Part shown: positions 8,432 through 17,837 of the stretch, in pieces
How positions within the stretch are numbered: position 1 is the stretch's first letter
Layout of the letters: every line of letters starts with the position of its first letter
Assembly (NCBI GenBank): GCA_937132145.1
Contig: CAKZNY010000172.1
Location: 1 to 19,453 of the forward strand
Origin: an uncultured Paracoccaceae bacterium
GTDB lineage: Bacteria; Pseudomonadota; Alphaproteobacteria; Rhodobacterales; Rhodobacteraceae
Direction: 5' to 3'
Length of the DNA: 19,453 nt
Program-made: the position numbers and the translations under genes
Notes under the pieces: model-generated
Database searches by the model: none
Told to the model about the DNA's origin: nothing
What the model saw: only the letters and a program-made list of their open reading frames with translations

Positions 8432-11400
8432 CTACATTTGTGCGATGATGCTTTGCAGCGAGTTAACCTCTATCTCGCTTTCTGTGCGGCCTTTCATGGC
8501 GCGCGCAGCGGCGCGGCAACCGGCGGCGGTCGTGTAATACGGGATCTTGTCGTATAGCGCCACGGAGCGGATTTCGCGTGAGTCATCAATAGATTGCGCG
8601 CCCTCTGTGGTGTTGAATACCAACTGGATGCCGCCGTCTTTCATCATATCCACGATGTTCGGGCGCCCCTCGTAGACCTTGTTAACCACCTCGGACATGA
8701 TCCCGTTAGACGCCAGATATTCTGCCGTTCCACGGGTGGCTATGATCTTGAAGCCCAAGTTGGCGACGTTGCGCGCGGCCTCTAGAATCATGTCGCCTTT
8801 GTCGGAATCCTTGATGGATACGAACACATTGCCCGTCGTTGGCAGGTCTACCCCCGCCCCCATTTGAGATTTCAGGAAGGCGCGGGAGAAGGTTTTGTCT
8901 ATGCCCATGACCTCGCCCGTTGAGCGCATTTCTGGCCCAAGCAATGTGTCGACACCGGGGAAGCGATTGAAGGGCAGAACGGCTTCTTTTACCGCGTAAT
9001 AGGGGATGTTCGGATCTACCAGGTCGAAGTTCGACAGCGGTTCACCTGCCATGAGACGCGCAGCGATTGCGGCGATGGGGGAACCCGTTGCTTTGGCCAC
9101 GAACGGCACGGTGCGGCTGGCACGCGGGTTGACCTCAAGCACGTATATCACGCCGTCTTTGATGGCGAATTGCACGTTCATCAGGCCCACAACATTCAGG
9201 CCGATGGCCATGGCCTCGGTCTGGCGTTTCAGCTCGGCGATGGTTTCTGCGTCCAGCGTGTAGGGCGGCAGCGAACAGGCGCTATCACCGGAATGCACGC
9301 CGGCTTCCTCGATATGTTCCATGATGCCCGCGACGTGGACGTTTTTCCCGTCACACAGCGCGTCAACGTCTACCTCGATCGCGCCGGTCAGATAGCTGTC
9401 GAGCAGCACGGGGTTGTCGCCCGAAAGGCTGATTGCCGCGTCGATGTAGCGGGTTAGGTGGGCGTCGTCGCGCACGATCTCCATGCCGCGGCCGCCCAGC
9501 ACATACGATGGGCGGATGACCAGCGGATAGCCGACATCTTTGGCAATCACGAAGGCTTCTTCGGGGCTGGAGGCGAGGCCGTTATGGGGCTGCTTCAGGT
9601 CCAGTTCATGCAGCAGCTTCTGGAGACGCTCGCGGTCCTCGGCCAAGTCAATCGCGTCGGGCGAGGTGCCGAGGATCGGGATGCCGGCGGCCTCCAGATC
9701 GTTCGCCAGTTTCAGCGGAGTCTGCCCGCCGAATTGTACGATAACCCCGTGGAGTGTGCCGTTTTCTTGTTCGACCCGCAGGATTTCCAGAACGGATTCC
9801 AACGTGAGGGGTTCGAAATACAACCTATCCGAGGTGTCGTAGTCGGTGGACACTGTCTCGGGATTGCAGTTGATCATGATGGTTTCATAACCGGCTTTGG
9901 TCAGCGCGTAACAGGCGTGGCAGCAGCAGTAATCGAACTCGATGCCTTGGCCGATACGGTTCGGGCCACCGCCGAGAATGACGACTTTTTTGCGATTCGA
10001 CGGGCGGGCCTCGCATTCAACGCTGCCCATCGCGTCGGCTTCGTAGGTTGAATACATGTAGGGCGTTTGCGCCTCGAATTCGGCGGCGCAGGTGTCGATG
10101 CGTTTGAAAACAGCCTTCACGTCCATCGCGAGGCGGGATTTGCGCACACCGGTTTCGGTGTTTTTGGTCAGCGTTGCCAGACGCGCGTCCGAGAAGCCCA
10201 TCATTTTGATCCGGCGCATTTCGACCGAGTTGGTAGGTAGGCCGTTGGTCCGAAGCAGGGCTTCTTCGTCAACGATTTCCTTGATGCGATCAAGGAACCA
10301 CGGGTCGTATTTGGTGTGCGTGTGGATGGTTTCCAGCGACAGACCTTCGCGCATCGCTTGGGCGATCAGCAGCATCCGGTCAGGCGTTTGCTTGGAAATG
10401 GCGGCGATGACTGCGGCCTCGCCCTCGCCTTCGATTTCCATTTCGTCGAAACCTGTCAGACCCGTTTCCAACGATGTAAGCGCCTTTTGCAGGGACTCGT
10501 GGATGGTCCGGCCAATCGCCATCGCTTCGCCGACGGATTTCATGGCAGTGCCGAGGATAGGTTCGGCCCCCGGGAATTTCTCGAATGTGAAGCGCGGGAT
10601 TTTGGTAACTATATAGTCGATGCTCGGCTCGAACGAGGCTGGCGTGACTTTGGTGATATCGTTGTCGAGTTCGTCAAGCGTATAGCCAACAGCCAGTTTG
10701 GCCGCGACCCTGGCAATCGGGAAACCGGTCGCCTTGGATGCCAGCGCCGAGGAACGGCTAACGCGCGGGTTCATCTCGATCACGATCATGCGGCCATCTT
10801 CAGGGTTCACGGCCCATTGCACGTTGGAACCACCCGTCTCGACGCCGATTTCACGCAGCACGTCGATGGAGCGGGTCCGCATTAACTGGTATTCCTTATC
10901 CGTCAGTGTCAGCGCTGGCGCCACGGTGATAGAATCGCCGGTATGCACGCCCATCGGGTCGATATTTTCAATCGCGCAGATGATGATGGCGTTGTCGGCC
11001 TTGTCGCGCACCACCTCCATCTCGAATTCTTTCCAGCCCAGCAGGGATTCATCAATCAGGATCTGGTTGACCGGTGAGGCGTCCAAGCCGGTGCCGCAGA
11101 AGTGGATGTAATCCTCGCGGTTATAGGCAATGCCGCCGCCGGTGCCGCCCATGGTAAAGGCGGGGCGGATGATGGCGGGCAGGCCGATGTCGTCGAGCGC
11201 GGCCATGCACTCTTCCATGTTCTCGGCGATGACGGCGCGCGGGTTTTCGATGCCGATACGGTCCATTGCCTCGCGGAACAGCTTGCGATCCTCGGCCATC
11301 TCGATGGCTTTACGATCCGCGCCGATCATCTCCACGCCGAATTTTTTCAGCACGCCCATGTCATCCAGCGCCAACGCTGTGTTCAAGCCCGTCTGGCCGC

Positions 11401-11671
11401 CCATTGTTGGCAGCAGGGCGTCAGGGCGCTCTTTTTCGATGATCTTGGCGACGATCTCGGGGGTGATTGGTTCGATATAAGTGGCGTCGGCCATGTCGGG
11501 GTCGGTCATGATCGTGGCGGGGTTGGAATTGACGAGGATCACGCGGTAACCCTCTTCCTTCAACGCTTTACAGGCTTGCGCGCCGGAGTAGTCGAATTCG
11601 CAGGCCTGCCCGATAATAATAGGGCCAGCGCCGATAATCATGATGGAGGATATGTCAGTTCTTTTAGGCAT
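8432..11671 (-). CDS. carB: Carbamoyl-phosphate synthase large subunit CarB
   Basis: This 1079-residue enzyme makes carbamoyl phosphate from bicarbonate, ammonia (delivered by CarA from glutamine) and two ATP, feeding arginine and pyrimidine synthesis. The first half starts with [20 protein letters not shown] (11-30) and has the ATP-grasp loop MGGTGGG (174-180). After an oligomerisation region (about 405-555) the second half begins with [19 protein letters not shown] near 563. The C-terminal allosteric MGS-like domain follows from about 945 ([15 protein letters not shown]). Length is that of the intact family. The ATG at 11671 has a CGGAAC site upstream. carA is not next to it, so the two subunit genes are unlinked, at least within this window. 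Confidence 0.97.
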   Translation of the reverse strand: MPKRTDISSIMIIGAGPIIIGQACEFDYSGAQACKALKEEGYRVILVNSNPATIMTDPDMADATYIEPITPEIVAKIIEKERPDALLPTMGGQTGLNTALALDDMGVLKKFGVEMIGADRKAIEMAEDRKLFREAMDRIGIENPRAVIAENMEECMAALDDIGLPAIIRPAFTMGGTGGGIAYNREDYIHFCGTGLDASPVNQILIDESLLGWKEFEMEVVRDKADNAIIICAIENIDPMGVHTGDSITVAPALTLTDKEYQLMRTRSIDVLREIGVETGGSNVQWAVNPEDGRMIVIEMNPRVSRSSALASKATGFPIARVAAKLAVGYTLDELDNDITKVTPASFEPSIDYIVTKIPRFTFEKFPGAEPILGTAMKSVGEAMAIGRTIHESLQKALTSLETGLTGFDEMEIEGEGEAAVIAAISKQTPDRMLLIAQAMREGLSLETIHTHTKYDPWFLDRIKEIVDEEALLRTNGLPTNSVEMRRIKMMGFSDARLATLTKNTETGVRKSRLAMDVKAVFKRIDTCAAEFEAQTPYMYSTYEADAMGSVECEARPSNRKKVVILGGGPNRIGQGIEFDYCCCHACYALTKAGYETIMINCNPETVSTDYDTSDRLYFEPLTLESVLEILRVEQENGTLHGVIVQFGGQTPLKLANDLEAAGIPILGTSPDAIDLAEDRERLQKLLHELDLKQPHNGLASSPEEAFVIAKDVGYPLVIRPSYVLGGRGMEIVRDDAHLTRYIDAAISLSGDNPVLLDSYLTGAIEVDVDALCDGKNVHVAGIMEHIEEAGVHSGDSACSLPPYTLDAETIAELKRQTEAMAIGLNVVGLMNVQFAIKDGVIYVLEVNPRASRTVPFVAKATGSPIAAIAARLMAGEPLSNFDLVDPNIPYYAVKEAVLPFNRFPGVDTLLGPEMRSTGEVMGIDKTFSRAFLKSQMGAGVDLPTTGNVFVSIKDSDKGDMILEAARNVANLGFKIIATRGTAEYLASNGIMSEVVNKVYEGRPNIVDMMKDGGIQLVFNTTEGAQSIDDSREIRSVALYDKIPYYTTAAGCRAAARAMKGRTESEIEVNSLQSIIAQM

Positions 11672-11749
11672 GCCGGTTCCGCGCGTTTGGCCGCTTACGC
11701 GTGGGCGTAGGCGGGGAGGGATTCATCTAGCGAGATGCAAATTGTGGCG

Positions 11750-11777
11750 GTTATAATGCGTAGAGCAAAACTCGCAA
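11750..11777 (-). promoter_or_regulatory. Candidate carB promoter
   Basis: On the reverse strand TTGCGA (11777-11772) and TATAAC (11755-11750) are separated by 16 bases, matching sigma-70 consensus at four and five of six positions. Transcription would start near 11743, about 70 bases before the carB ATG. The -10 lies in the symmetric core TTATAA, so the plus strand also shows a perfect TATAAT (11752-11757) facing pabB, although without a recognisable -35. A dyad TAACGG / CCGTTA (11785-11790 and 11799-11804) lies just upstream of the carB -35. Predicted by eye only. Confidence 0.4.
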
Positions 11778-11905
11778 CCCCAGCTAACGGAATTTTCACC
11801 GTTAAGGCCAGTAAAATAGCGACATATGCGCCATAATCGGGCTGGTCGTGTTGATGATTTCCAGCTACACCCGCGGCCATCACCGTAGTTTTGCAAAGGG
11901 TAAAA

Positions 11906-13036
11906 GTGAGCGCACCTTTTATACGATTTGACAATGGCCCCTCGGGCGCGCCGGAAGAGTTCTCCGCCGCCTCGGCTGTTTTGTGCGCGCGCACACCCGA
12001 AGAAGTGCCTGAAGTCTTGCGTCAAATGCAAGAAGCCCGACAGGCCGGCGCGTGGTTGGCCGGTTATGCGAGCTACGAATTAGGCTATGCACTGGAACCC
12101 AAATTAGCCCCGTTGATGCCAAAAAACCGGCGCGTCCCCTTGATGCAATTCGGTGTGTTTGAGCGACCCGTCGTTGCGGCAGACCTGCCCGCGCCAGAAG
12201 TTTCCCTTAACGAGTTTAAGGCAGGCTGGACGTTTGACGAATACGCAGATGCGTTCCGCACGGTGGCTAAATGTATCCGCGACGGGGATTTTTATCAGGC
12301 GAACCTGACCTTCCCGATGCAGGCGGCGGTAACAGGTGACATGCTGGCCCATTACAGCGCGTTGGTAGATCGTCAAAGCACGCCCTATGGGGTTTATCTC
12401 GATTTTGGCGACGGGATGAAAATCCTGTCCCGCTCGCCCGAGCTGTTTTTTGAAATAAGCACCACTGGCACGATCCAGACACGGCCGATGAAGGGAACCG
12501 CGCCGCGTGATTCTGACCCTGCCAAGGACCGCGCCTTGGCGGCAGAGCTGGCAATTGACGAAAAGAACCGCGCTGAAAATCTGATGATTGTTGACCTGCT
12601 GCGCAACGACCTTAGCCGCGTTTGCGAGGTTGGCAGCGTCAAAGTCCCGAGGCTTTTCGAGGTGGAGACTTACACAACCGTACATCAAATGGTCTCGCAT
12701 ATTGAGGGGCAGTTGTTGGCTGATACCGATGTCAGCGGTTTGTTCCATGCGCTGTTCCCGTGTGGCTCGATCACAGGTGCGCCGAAAATTCGGGCGGTGG
12801 AGGTTCTTAACGAACTCGAACCCGAACCGCGCGGCGTATATTGTGGTGCGATCGGGTGGATGGCTCCGGATGGGCGCAGCCGATTTAATGTCGCCATCCG
12901 CACGTTGATGGTGTTTGATGACGAAACTGCCGTTTTGAATGTCGGTGGCGGGGTCGTCTACGATTCAACCGCCGCGTCGGAATACGAGGAAGCCTTGTGG
13001 AAAGCCCGTTTCGCCAATCTGTCCCCCAAGACCTGA
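11906..13036 (+). CDS. pabB: Aminodeoxychorismate synthase component I PabB
   Basis: A 376-residue chorismate-binding enzyme that, with a glutaminase partner (PabA), converts chorismate to 4-amino-4-deoxychorismate for folate synthesis. Family landmarks are YQANLTF (130-136), the active-site lysine motif RPMKGTAPR (193-201, Lys196), DLLRNDLSRV (230-239), PCGSITGAPK (285-294), GAIGW (314-318) and GGGVVYDSTAASEYEEAL (348-365). The lysine in MKGT and the short single-domain architecture favour PabB over the anthranilate synthase TrpE or isochorismate synthases. I chose the GTG at 11906 because AAAGGG lies five bases upstream; an in-frame TTG at 11891 has no such site. It overlaps the next gene by 40 nt. 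No pabA is in the window. Confidence 0.9.
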   Translation: MSAPFIRFDNGPSGAPEEFSAASAVLCARTPEEVPEVLRQMQEARQAGAWLAGYASYELGYALEPKLAPLMPKNRRVPLMQFGVFERPVVAADLPAPEVSLNEFKAGWTFDEYADAFRTVAKCIRDGDFYQANLTFPMQAAVTGDMLAHYSALVDRQSTPYGVYLDFGDGMKILSRSPELFFEISTTGTIQTRPMKGTAPRDSDPAKDRALAAELAIDEKNRAENLMIVDLLRNDLSRVCEVGSVKVPRLFEVETYTTVHQMVSHIEGQLLADTDVSGLFHALFPCGSITGAPKIRAVEVLNELEPEPRGVYCGAIGWMAPDGRSRFNVAIRTLMVFDDETAVLNVGGGVVYDSTAASEYEEALWKARFANLSPKT

Positions 13037-13632
13037 AGGTAATCGAGACCTTCGGGTTTCGCCCTGACGAGGGATTTGTGCGGCTGGACCGCCACCTCGA
13101 ACGGTTGGCGACGACTTGTGCAGCGCTGGGGATTCCCTGTGATATCGACGCTGTCCGCGCAAAGCTGGACGGGATGCCCGATTATAAACCCTTGCGAATT
13201 CGGGTGACAATTGACGTGGCTGGAACGCTCGAGGTGACGGGTTTCGAAATGCCACAGACGCCAGATGTTTGGAGGATTGCTATCGCCGACACACGTCTGG
13301 ATTCGAACGAGCCTTGGTTGCAATTAAAAACCACCAAACGCGGGCTTTACGACCGCGCACGGGCGGCGCTGCCCAAGGGCGTTGATGAACTGGTTTTCCT
13401 GAACGAAAAAAACGAGGTTTGCGAGGGCACGATTACCAATGTTTTTGCCGATTTTGGCACGGGTCTGGTAACCCCGCCAACCTCGTGCGGATTACTGGCG
13501 GGTGTTCTGCGCGGCGAATTGCTGGATGATGGTGCGCGGCTGCAAACGATTCGCTACAGTGACCTTGCCGATGCAAAGCAGCTATATGTAGGGAATTCGC
13601 TTCGTGGGTTGATTCCGGCGCGGCTGGTCTGA
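12997..13632 (+). CDS. pabC: Class IV aminotransferase, probable aminodeoxychorismate lyase (PabC-like)
   Basis: A 211-residue PLP enzyme of fold type IV, probably releasing pyruvate from aminodeoxychorismate to give p-aminobenzoate. LKTTKRGLYDRAR (110-122) aligns with the PLP-lysine motif, with Lys111 as the likely Schiff-base residue. DELVFLNEKNEVCEGTITN (130-148) is the cofactor-binding signature and GLLAGVLR (165-172) matches the usual GLLPGVLR. It is shorter than enterobacterial PabC (about 270) because the N-terminus is compact, as seen in this group. The GTG at 12997 lies inside pabB (40-nt overlap) after an AGGA site, so translation is probably coupled. The exact substrate is inferred from the pabB pairing; a D-amino-acid or branched-chain role is less likely. 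Confidence 0.82.
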   Translation: MESPFRQSVPQDLKVIETFGFRPDEGFVRLDRHLERLATTCAALGIPCDIDAVRAKLDGMPDYKPLRIRVTIDVAGTLEVTGFEMPQTPDVWRIAIADTRLDSNEPWLQLKTTKRGLYDRARAALPKGVDELVFLNEKNEVCEGTITNVFADFGTGLVTPPTSCGLLAGVLRGELLDDGARLQTIRYSDLADAKQLYVGNSLRGLIPARLV

Positions 13633-13656
13633 AAACGCGCGAAAGCCTCCGGCCAC

Positions 13657-13685
13657 TTGACATCTGCGCCTTAAACATGTGTATC
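13657..13685 (+). promoter_or_regulatory. Candidate aspS promoter
   Basis: A perfect TTGACA (13657-13662) is followed after 17 bases by TGTATC (13680-13685), a poor -10 matching three of six positions. A start near 13692 would place the hairpin at 13700-13719 at the very 5' end of the transcript and leave a leader of about 50 bases before the aspS ATG. The -35 match and spacing support it; the -10 is weak. Confidence 0.4.
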
Positions 13686-13699
13686 CAACCGGATCATTC

Positions 13700-13719
13700 G
13701 GCGCGCCACGGGGTGCGCC
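13700..13719 (+). terminator. GC-rich hairpin with T-rich tail between pabC and aspS
   Basis: GGCGCGCC (13700-13707) can pair with GGTGCGCC (13712-13719) as an 8-bp stem including one G-U pair, closed by the tetraloop ACGG and followed by TTTAGCTGTTTCTT. This has the shape of an intrinsic terminator for the pabB-pabC transcript. Because it lies downstream of the aspS promoter candidate, it could instead act within the aspS leader. Stem seen directly; function inferred. Confidence 0.55.
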
Positions 13720-13744
13720 TTTAGCTGTTTCTTAAGGACTTACC

Positions 13745-15592
13745 ATGCACGCCTTTCGCTCTCATAAATGTAACGAACTCAACGCATCGAACGTGGGCGA
13801 TACGGTTCGCCTTTCGGGTTGGGTGCATCGGGTGCGCGATCACGGCGGCATATTGTTTATCGACCTTCGCGACCACTATGGCATCACGCAGATTTTGGCG
13901 GATGAGGATTCGCCGGTGTTCCGCGAGCTTGAAAAAGTGCGTTCCGAGTGGGTTATTCGCATTGACGGCACTGTTATGGCGCGTGCCCCTGATCTGGTGA
14001 ACTCTAACCTGTCCACCGGTGAAGTCGAGATTTTCATTCGCGATATGGAAGTGCTCGGTGCGTCCGAGGAACTGCCGTTGCCGGTGTTTGGCGAACCCGA
14101 CTACCCCGAAGAAATCCGCCTGAAATACCGCTTTCTCGATTTGCGCCGCGAGGGGATGCACAACCGGATGATGCTGCGTTCAAACGTGGTTTCCAGCATT
14201 CGCAAGCGCATGGAAGGCATCGGGTTTAACGAATTCCAGACGCCGATCATTACCGCTTCCAGCCCCGAGGGTGCGCGGGATTTTTTGATTCCCAGCCGTA
14301 TGCATCCGGGCAAATTTTACGCGCTGCCCCAAGCCCCGCAGCAGTTTAAGCAGATGATGATGATCTCGGGGTTTGACAAATATTTCCAGATCGCGCCGTG
14401 TTTCAGGGATGAAGACCCGCGCGCCGACCGCTCGCCCACCGATTTTTATCAGTTGGATATGGAGATGTCGTTTGTCACCCAACAGGATATTTTCGACACG
14501 ATCGAGCCTGTGATTACCGGTATTTTCGAGGAATTCAGCGATAAAACGGTGAACACCGACATCCCGCAGATTTCGTATAAAGACGCGGCCCTTTGGTATG
14601 GCTCCGACAAGCCCGACCTTCGCAACCCGATCAAGATGGAGATTGTCTCTGAGCATTTCGCTGGTTCCGGTTTCAAGATTTTCGCGTCTATTCTGGAGCA
14701 GGACGGAACCGAGGTTCGCGCTATTCCGGCCCCTACGGGTGGTTCGCGCAAGTTCTGTGATCGTATGAACAAGTTTGCCCAGCAGGAAGGTCTACCGGGG
14801 ATGGGGTATATTTTCTGGCGTGAAAAAACGGCTGATGCCGTGGCGCAACAACTGGGCATCAAGGTTAAAGAAGCGCAGGCGATGTTGAAATCCGGCGAGG
14901 TCGAAGGCGGCATGGAAGCTGCTGGACCGCTGGCTAAAAACATCGGACCAGAGCGCACCGAGGCGATCCGCCAGCAGCTAGGCCTGAAAGTTGGCGATGC
15001 GGCGTTCTTCCTTGGTGGCAAGCCGAAGTCGTTCGAAGCCGTTGCGGGTCGTGCCCGTAACATTATCGGCAAGGAACTTGGTCTGACCGACGAAAGCCGG
15101 TTCGAGTTCTGCTGGATCGTCGATTTCCCGATTTTCGAGAAAGACGAAACCACCGGCAAGATTGATTTCGAACACAACCCTTTCTCCATGCCCCAAGGCG
15201 GGATGGAGGCGCTGAACGGCGACCCGCTCAAGGTTCTGGGCTACCAGTATGATCTGGCCTGTAACGGCTACGAGCTGATCTCGGGCGCGATCCGCAATCA
15301 CAAGCTGGACATGATGTACAAGGCCTTCGGGATCGCGGGTTATGACGAGGCCGAGGTCGAGAAGCGTTTTGGCGGCATGGTCAAGGCGTTCAAATTCGGC
15401 GCGCCTCCCCACGGTGGCTGTGCGGCGGGTATCGACCGTATCGTGATGCTGCTGGCGAATGAGGAAAACATCCGCGAGGTCATCATGTTCCCGATGAACC
15501 AACGCGCCGAGGATCTGATGATGGAAGCCCCCGGCGAAGTAACAAACGAACAGCTTCGCGAGTTGGGTCTTCGGATTATTCCGCAGGATTAA
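13745..15592 (+). CDS. aspS: Aspartyl-tRNA synthetase (probably the non-discriminating Asp/Asn type)
   Basis: A 615-residue class IIb synthetase that charges tRNA with aspartate. The N-terminal OB-fold anticodon-binding domain is about 1-105 ([12 protein letters not shown] at 24-35). Motif 1 lies around 161-180, motif 2 includes [11 protein letters not shown] (219-229) and [10 protein letters not shown] (234-243), a bacterial GAD-type insertion spans about 300-430, and motif 3 contains [14 protein letters not shown] near the C-terminus. His33 corresponds to the His that marks non-discriminating bacterial AspRS (discriminating enzymes such as that of E. coli have Leu there), so it probably also makes Asp-tRNAAsn for GatCAB amidation; this is an inference. 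AAGGAC precedes the ATG at 13745. Confidence 0.96.
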   Translation: MHAFRSHKCNELNASNVGDTVRLSGWVHRVRDHGGILFIDLRDHYGITQILADEDSPVFRELEKVRSEWVIRIDGTVMARAPDLVNSNLSTGEVEIFIRDMEVLGASEELPLPVFGEPDYPEEIRLKYRFLDLRREGMHNRMMLRSNVVSSIRKRMEGIGFNEFQTPIITASSPEGARDFLIPSRMHPGKFYALPQAPQQFKQMMMISGFDKYFQIAPCFRDEDPRADRSPTDFYQLDMEMSFVTQQDIFDTIEPVITGIFEEFSDKTVNTDIPQISYKDAALWYGSDKPDLRNPIKMEIVSEHFAGSGFKIFASILEQDGTEVRAIPAPTGGSRKFCDRMNKFAQQEGLPGMGYIFWREKTADAVAQQLGIKVKEAQAMLKSGEVEGGMEAAGPLAKNIGPERTEAIRQQLGLKVGDAAFFLGGKPKSFEAVAGRARNIIGKELGLTDESRFEFCWIVDFPIFEKDETTGKIDFEHNPFSMPQGGMEALNGDPLKVLGYQYDLACNGYELISGAIRNHKLDMMYKAFGIAGYDEAEVEKRFGGMVKAFKFGAPPHGGCAAGIDRIVMLLANEENIREVIMFPMNQRAEDLMMEAPGEVTNEQLRELGLRIIPQD

Positions 15593-16188
15593 GGGGCGGC
15601 TTTGGTCGCAACGGTGCAGAAATGGCGGTCGTTGTCTTTGTCAAAATGTTCCGTGGTATGGGTCGTCGCAAAGCCAGCGGTGCGTAACTGTGCCTCTACA
15701 TCATCATGGAAGAAGCTGGTGACATTGTCGGGCGATTGCTCGGAATAGCACAGAACCAACTTGCCCTTATCGGCAAGGATGCGGAGAATTTCGGTCAGCA
15801 TTTCAGGGACGTCGGGCCAAAAGTAAATGACATTGACGCAGGCGACGCGGGTGAACGTGGCGCTCTCGAACGGTAACGTTTTGCCGTCCGTCAGGGCGAA
15901 ATTCGCGCGAGCGTAATTGCGGTATCGTTTGCGGGCCAAATTGATGGCGAGTTCTGAAATTTCGGCCCCCGTTACACGCGGAGTTTTGTCATGCTCCAAA
16001 ACGCGGGCAATTAGTGCGCCGCCACCGAAACCGACCTCCAGCACGTGATCATTTTCCCCAAGGTCCAGCGCTTTGAGGGCAACGTCATTCATGCCACGGT
16101 TCACACGATTAAGCAGTCGCAGGACCAGACGGCCAGTAATTCCGCTTGGATGGCCGAGCTGTTTGAGTATGCGTGGCGAAATAGCCAT
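15589..16188 (-). CDS. Class I SAM-dependent methyltransferase
   Basis: A 199-residue Rossmann-fold methyltransferase of unknown substrate. The SAM-binding motif I is [13 protein letters not shown] (48-60); the acidic end of strand 2 is TGAEIS (73-78); [16 protein letters not shown] (100-115) and [13 protein letters not shown] (119-131) match later motifs of UbiE-like enzymes. The ATG at 16188 is chosen over an upstream in-frame TTG (16200) because GGGAGGGG lies just before the ATG. Its stop codon TAA (15591-15589) overlaps the aspS stop by two bases. It is divergent from the second methyltransferase gene with 56 bases between their starts. Family certain, substrate not recognisable. Confidence 0.85.
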   Translation of the reverse strand: MAISPRILKQLGHPSGITGRLVLRLLNRVNRGMNDVALKALDLGENDHVLEVGFGGGALIARVLEHDKTPRVTGAEISELAINLARKRYRNYARANFALTDGKTLPFESATFTRVACVNVIYFWPDVPEMLTEILRILADKGKLVLCYSEQSPDNVTSFFHDDVEAQLRTAGFATTHTTEHFDKDNDRHFCTVATKAAP

Positions 16189-16244
16189 TACCCCTCCCAA
16201 TTTTCGCGCAAATCGATATACAGAAGGTAGCGCAAGAGGAAGCC

Positions 16245-16917
16245 ATGGTCCACATCAAAGCAAAGTCGGGATACGCGAAAGCATCGGATACCTATGCCTC
16301 GGGTCGGCCTGATTACCCTGTCGAAATAGCTGGATGGTTGGCCGAAACGTTGGGCTTGTCGGCGGCATCTACGGTTCTTGATCTTGGCGCGGGCACTGGA
16401 AAGTTTACGCGGTTTTTGGTGGATACAGGGGCGCAGGTCATTGCGGTGGAGCCCGTGGACGAGATGCGCGCGCAGCTTCGCCGGTATGTGCCGGGCGTTA
16501 CGACTCTTGCTGGAGCGGCGGATGATATTCCTTTGGCTGACGGATCGGTTGACGTGGTTGTGTGCTCGCAATCCTTTCACTGGTTTGCCACACAATCCGC
16601 GCTTGGCGAGATCCACCGTGTTTTGCGAACGCGCGGAAAACTCGGGTTGGTCTGGAATATCCGTGACGAGAAAACACCATGGGTGAAGAGCTTAAGTAAA
16701 ATTATGCGCCCTTCGAGGCCGGAACTCTGCGCCTGCATACCGGAAAATGGCGCTCGCCTTTTGCGGCCGGGTTGTTTACACCGCTTCAAGAACAAACGTT
16801 TCCGTATTCCCATGTAGGCGCGCCTGAGCAAGTGATTGTTGAGCGGATAATGTCAGTTAGCTTCATCGCGGCCTTGCCGCCGCTTAAGCAGGATCGCGTC
16901 AGGTCCGAAGTTCAGAT
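16245..16917 (+). pseudogene. Class I SAM-dependent methyltransferase, frameshifted and truncated by an IS
   Basis: The start (ATG 16245, AGAGGAA upstream) opens a methyltransferase with motif I VLDLGAGTGKFT (44-55), VEPVDEM (68-74) and SQSFHWF (108-114), the pattern of UbiE/BioC-like enzymes of about 250 residues. After residue 154 (ATG at 16704-16706) the meaningful reading moves to another frame: from 16712 it continues FEAGTLRLHTGKW and later QTFPYSHVGAPEQVIVERIM. The junction has five bases where six are needed, consistent with loss of one G from an original ATG GCG CCC TTC. The original frame instead ends at 16817 with an unrelated tail. The gene then runs into the IS end at 16918 and no 3' remainder is found beyond the element. 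It is very probably non-functional. Confidence 0.85.
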
Positions 16918-16931
16918 TGAAGTGGTCCTGC
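16918..16931 (+). repeat. IS left terminal inverted repeat
   Basis: TGAAGTGGTCCTGC, the exact reverse complement of the tip at 18199-18212. It defines the left boundary of the IS and the break point in the methyltransferase pseudogene. Confidence 0.88.
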
Positions 16932-16979
16932 TTTTCCGAACAGGTTTGCGGCTGAGTTAAGGTGTATCGGGTTTGGTTA

Positions 16980-17831
16980 TCATGCCGCTTTCATCATTTC
17001 TTTGCTGTCAAAGTATGCCTCGTCCGGCGTTCGTTTGTCGAGGGCCGTGTGAGGGCGGTCAGTATTGTAAAATGTGATCCACTCACGAATGACATGTTCG
17101 GCCACAAAACCATCGGTTAATTCATGCAAATACACTGCCTCCTGTTTCAATGACCGCCAGAGACGCTCGATAAAGATGTTGTCCAAATAACGCCCACGGC
17201 CATCCATGGAGATTTTCACGCCTGCCTCGGTTAGCGTGGTGATCCACGCTGCTCCAGTGAACTGGGAACCTTGATCCGTGTTCATGATTTCAGGCGGTCC
17301 GTATTTCGCAATCGCTTCATCCAGTGCTTCCTTGCAGAAGCTTGCATCCATCGTGTTCGATAATCGCCACGATAGAACCTTACGCGTCGCCCAATCCATA
17401 ATCGCTACCAGATACAGAAACCCGCGCGGCATCGGAATGTAAGTGATATCAGCGCACCAAACCTGATTGGCACGGGTGATCTGCATTCCTCGTAGCAGAT
17501 ACGGATAAATCCGGTTCTCGGGGTGCTTTTTGCTGGTGTTGGGGCGTTTGTATATCGCTTCAAGCCCCATCACCTTCATCAACCTACGAACGCGATGGCG
17601 ACCCGCATGATAGCCTTTTCTCGGCAAATAAGCCGCGATCTGGCGGCTACCAAAGAACGGGTATTTGGTGAATACACGGTCGATCTGGCGCATCAATTCC
17701 AGCGTTTCAGCACTGAACCCCATGGGCGTATAATATAACGATGATCGGCTGATCCTCAAAATCTTACACTGGCGGGACAGGCTGATATCCACCCGTTTGC
17801 TAACCATTTTTTTGCGCTCTTTAGGGCTCAT
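16980..17831 (-). CDS. IS3-family transposase OrfB (DDE integrase domain)
   Basis: A 283-residue catalytic subunit. An HTH_21-like N-terminal segment (about 40-95, including FFGSRQIAAYLPRKGYHAGRHRV) precedes the rve integrase core. The catalytic triad is Asp128 (VWCADITY), Asp186 (NTDQGSQF) and Glu222 (FIERLWRS), with exactly 35 residues between the last two. YNTDRPHTALDKRTPDEAY (255-273) is the typical C-terminal signature. The ATG at 17831 follows GAGAGGGG. It is in the same reading frame as orfA, with only TGA GAG GGG between them. All key residues are present, so the catalytic part looks intact. Confidence 0.93.
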   Translation of the reverse strand: MSPKERKKMVSKRVDISLSRQCKILRISRSSLYYTPMGFSAETLELMRQIDRVFTKYPFFGSRQIAAYLPRKGYHAGRHRVRRLMKVMGLEAIYKRPNTSKKHPENRIYPYLLRGMQITRANQVWCADITYIPMPRGFLYLVAIMDWATRKVLSWRLSNTMDASFCKEALDEAIAKYGPPEIMNTDQGSQFTGAAWITTLTEAGVKISMDGRGRYLDNIFIERLWRSLKQEAVYLHELTDGFVAEHVIREWITFYNTDRPHTALDKRTPDEAYFDSKEMMKAA

Positions 17832-17837
17832 CCCCTC

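Noticed and set aside
9458..10051. Long forward-strand reading frame opposite carB
   Set aside because: Composition mirrors the codon structure of carB; no domain or ribosome site. Shadow of the real gene, as are the other forward frames over 8594-11710.
11695..11880. A 61-codon reverse-strand reading frame upstream of carB with a hydrophobic middle
   Set aside because: It has no convincing ribosome site, resembles no family I know, and overlaps the promoter and dyad region; more likely chance.
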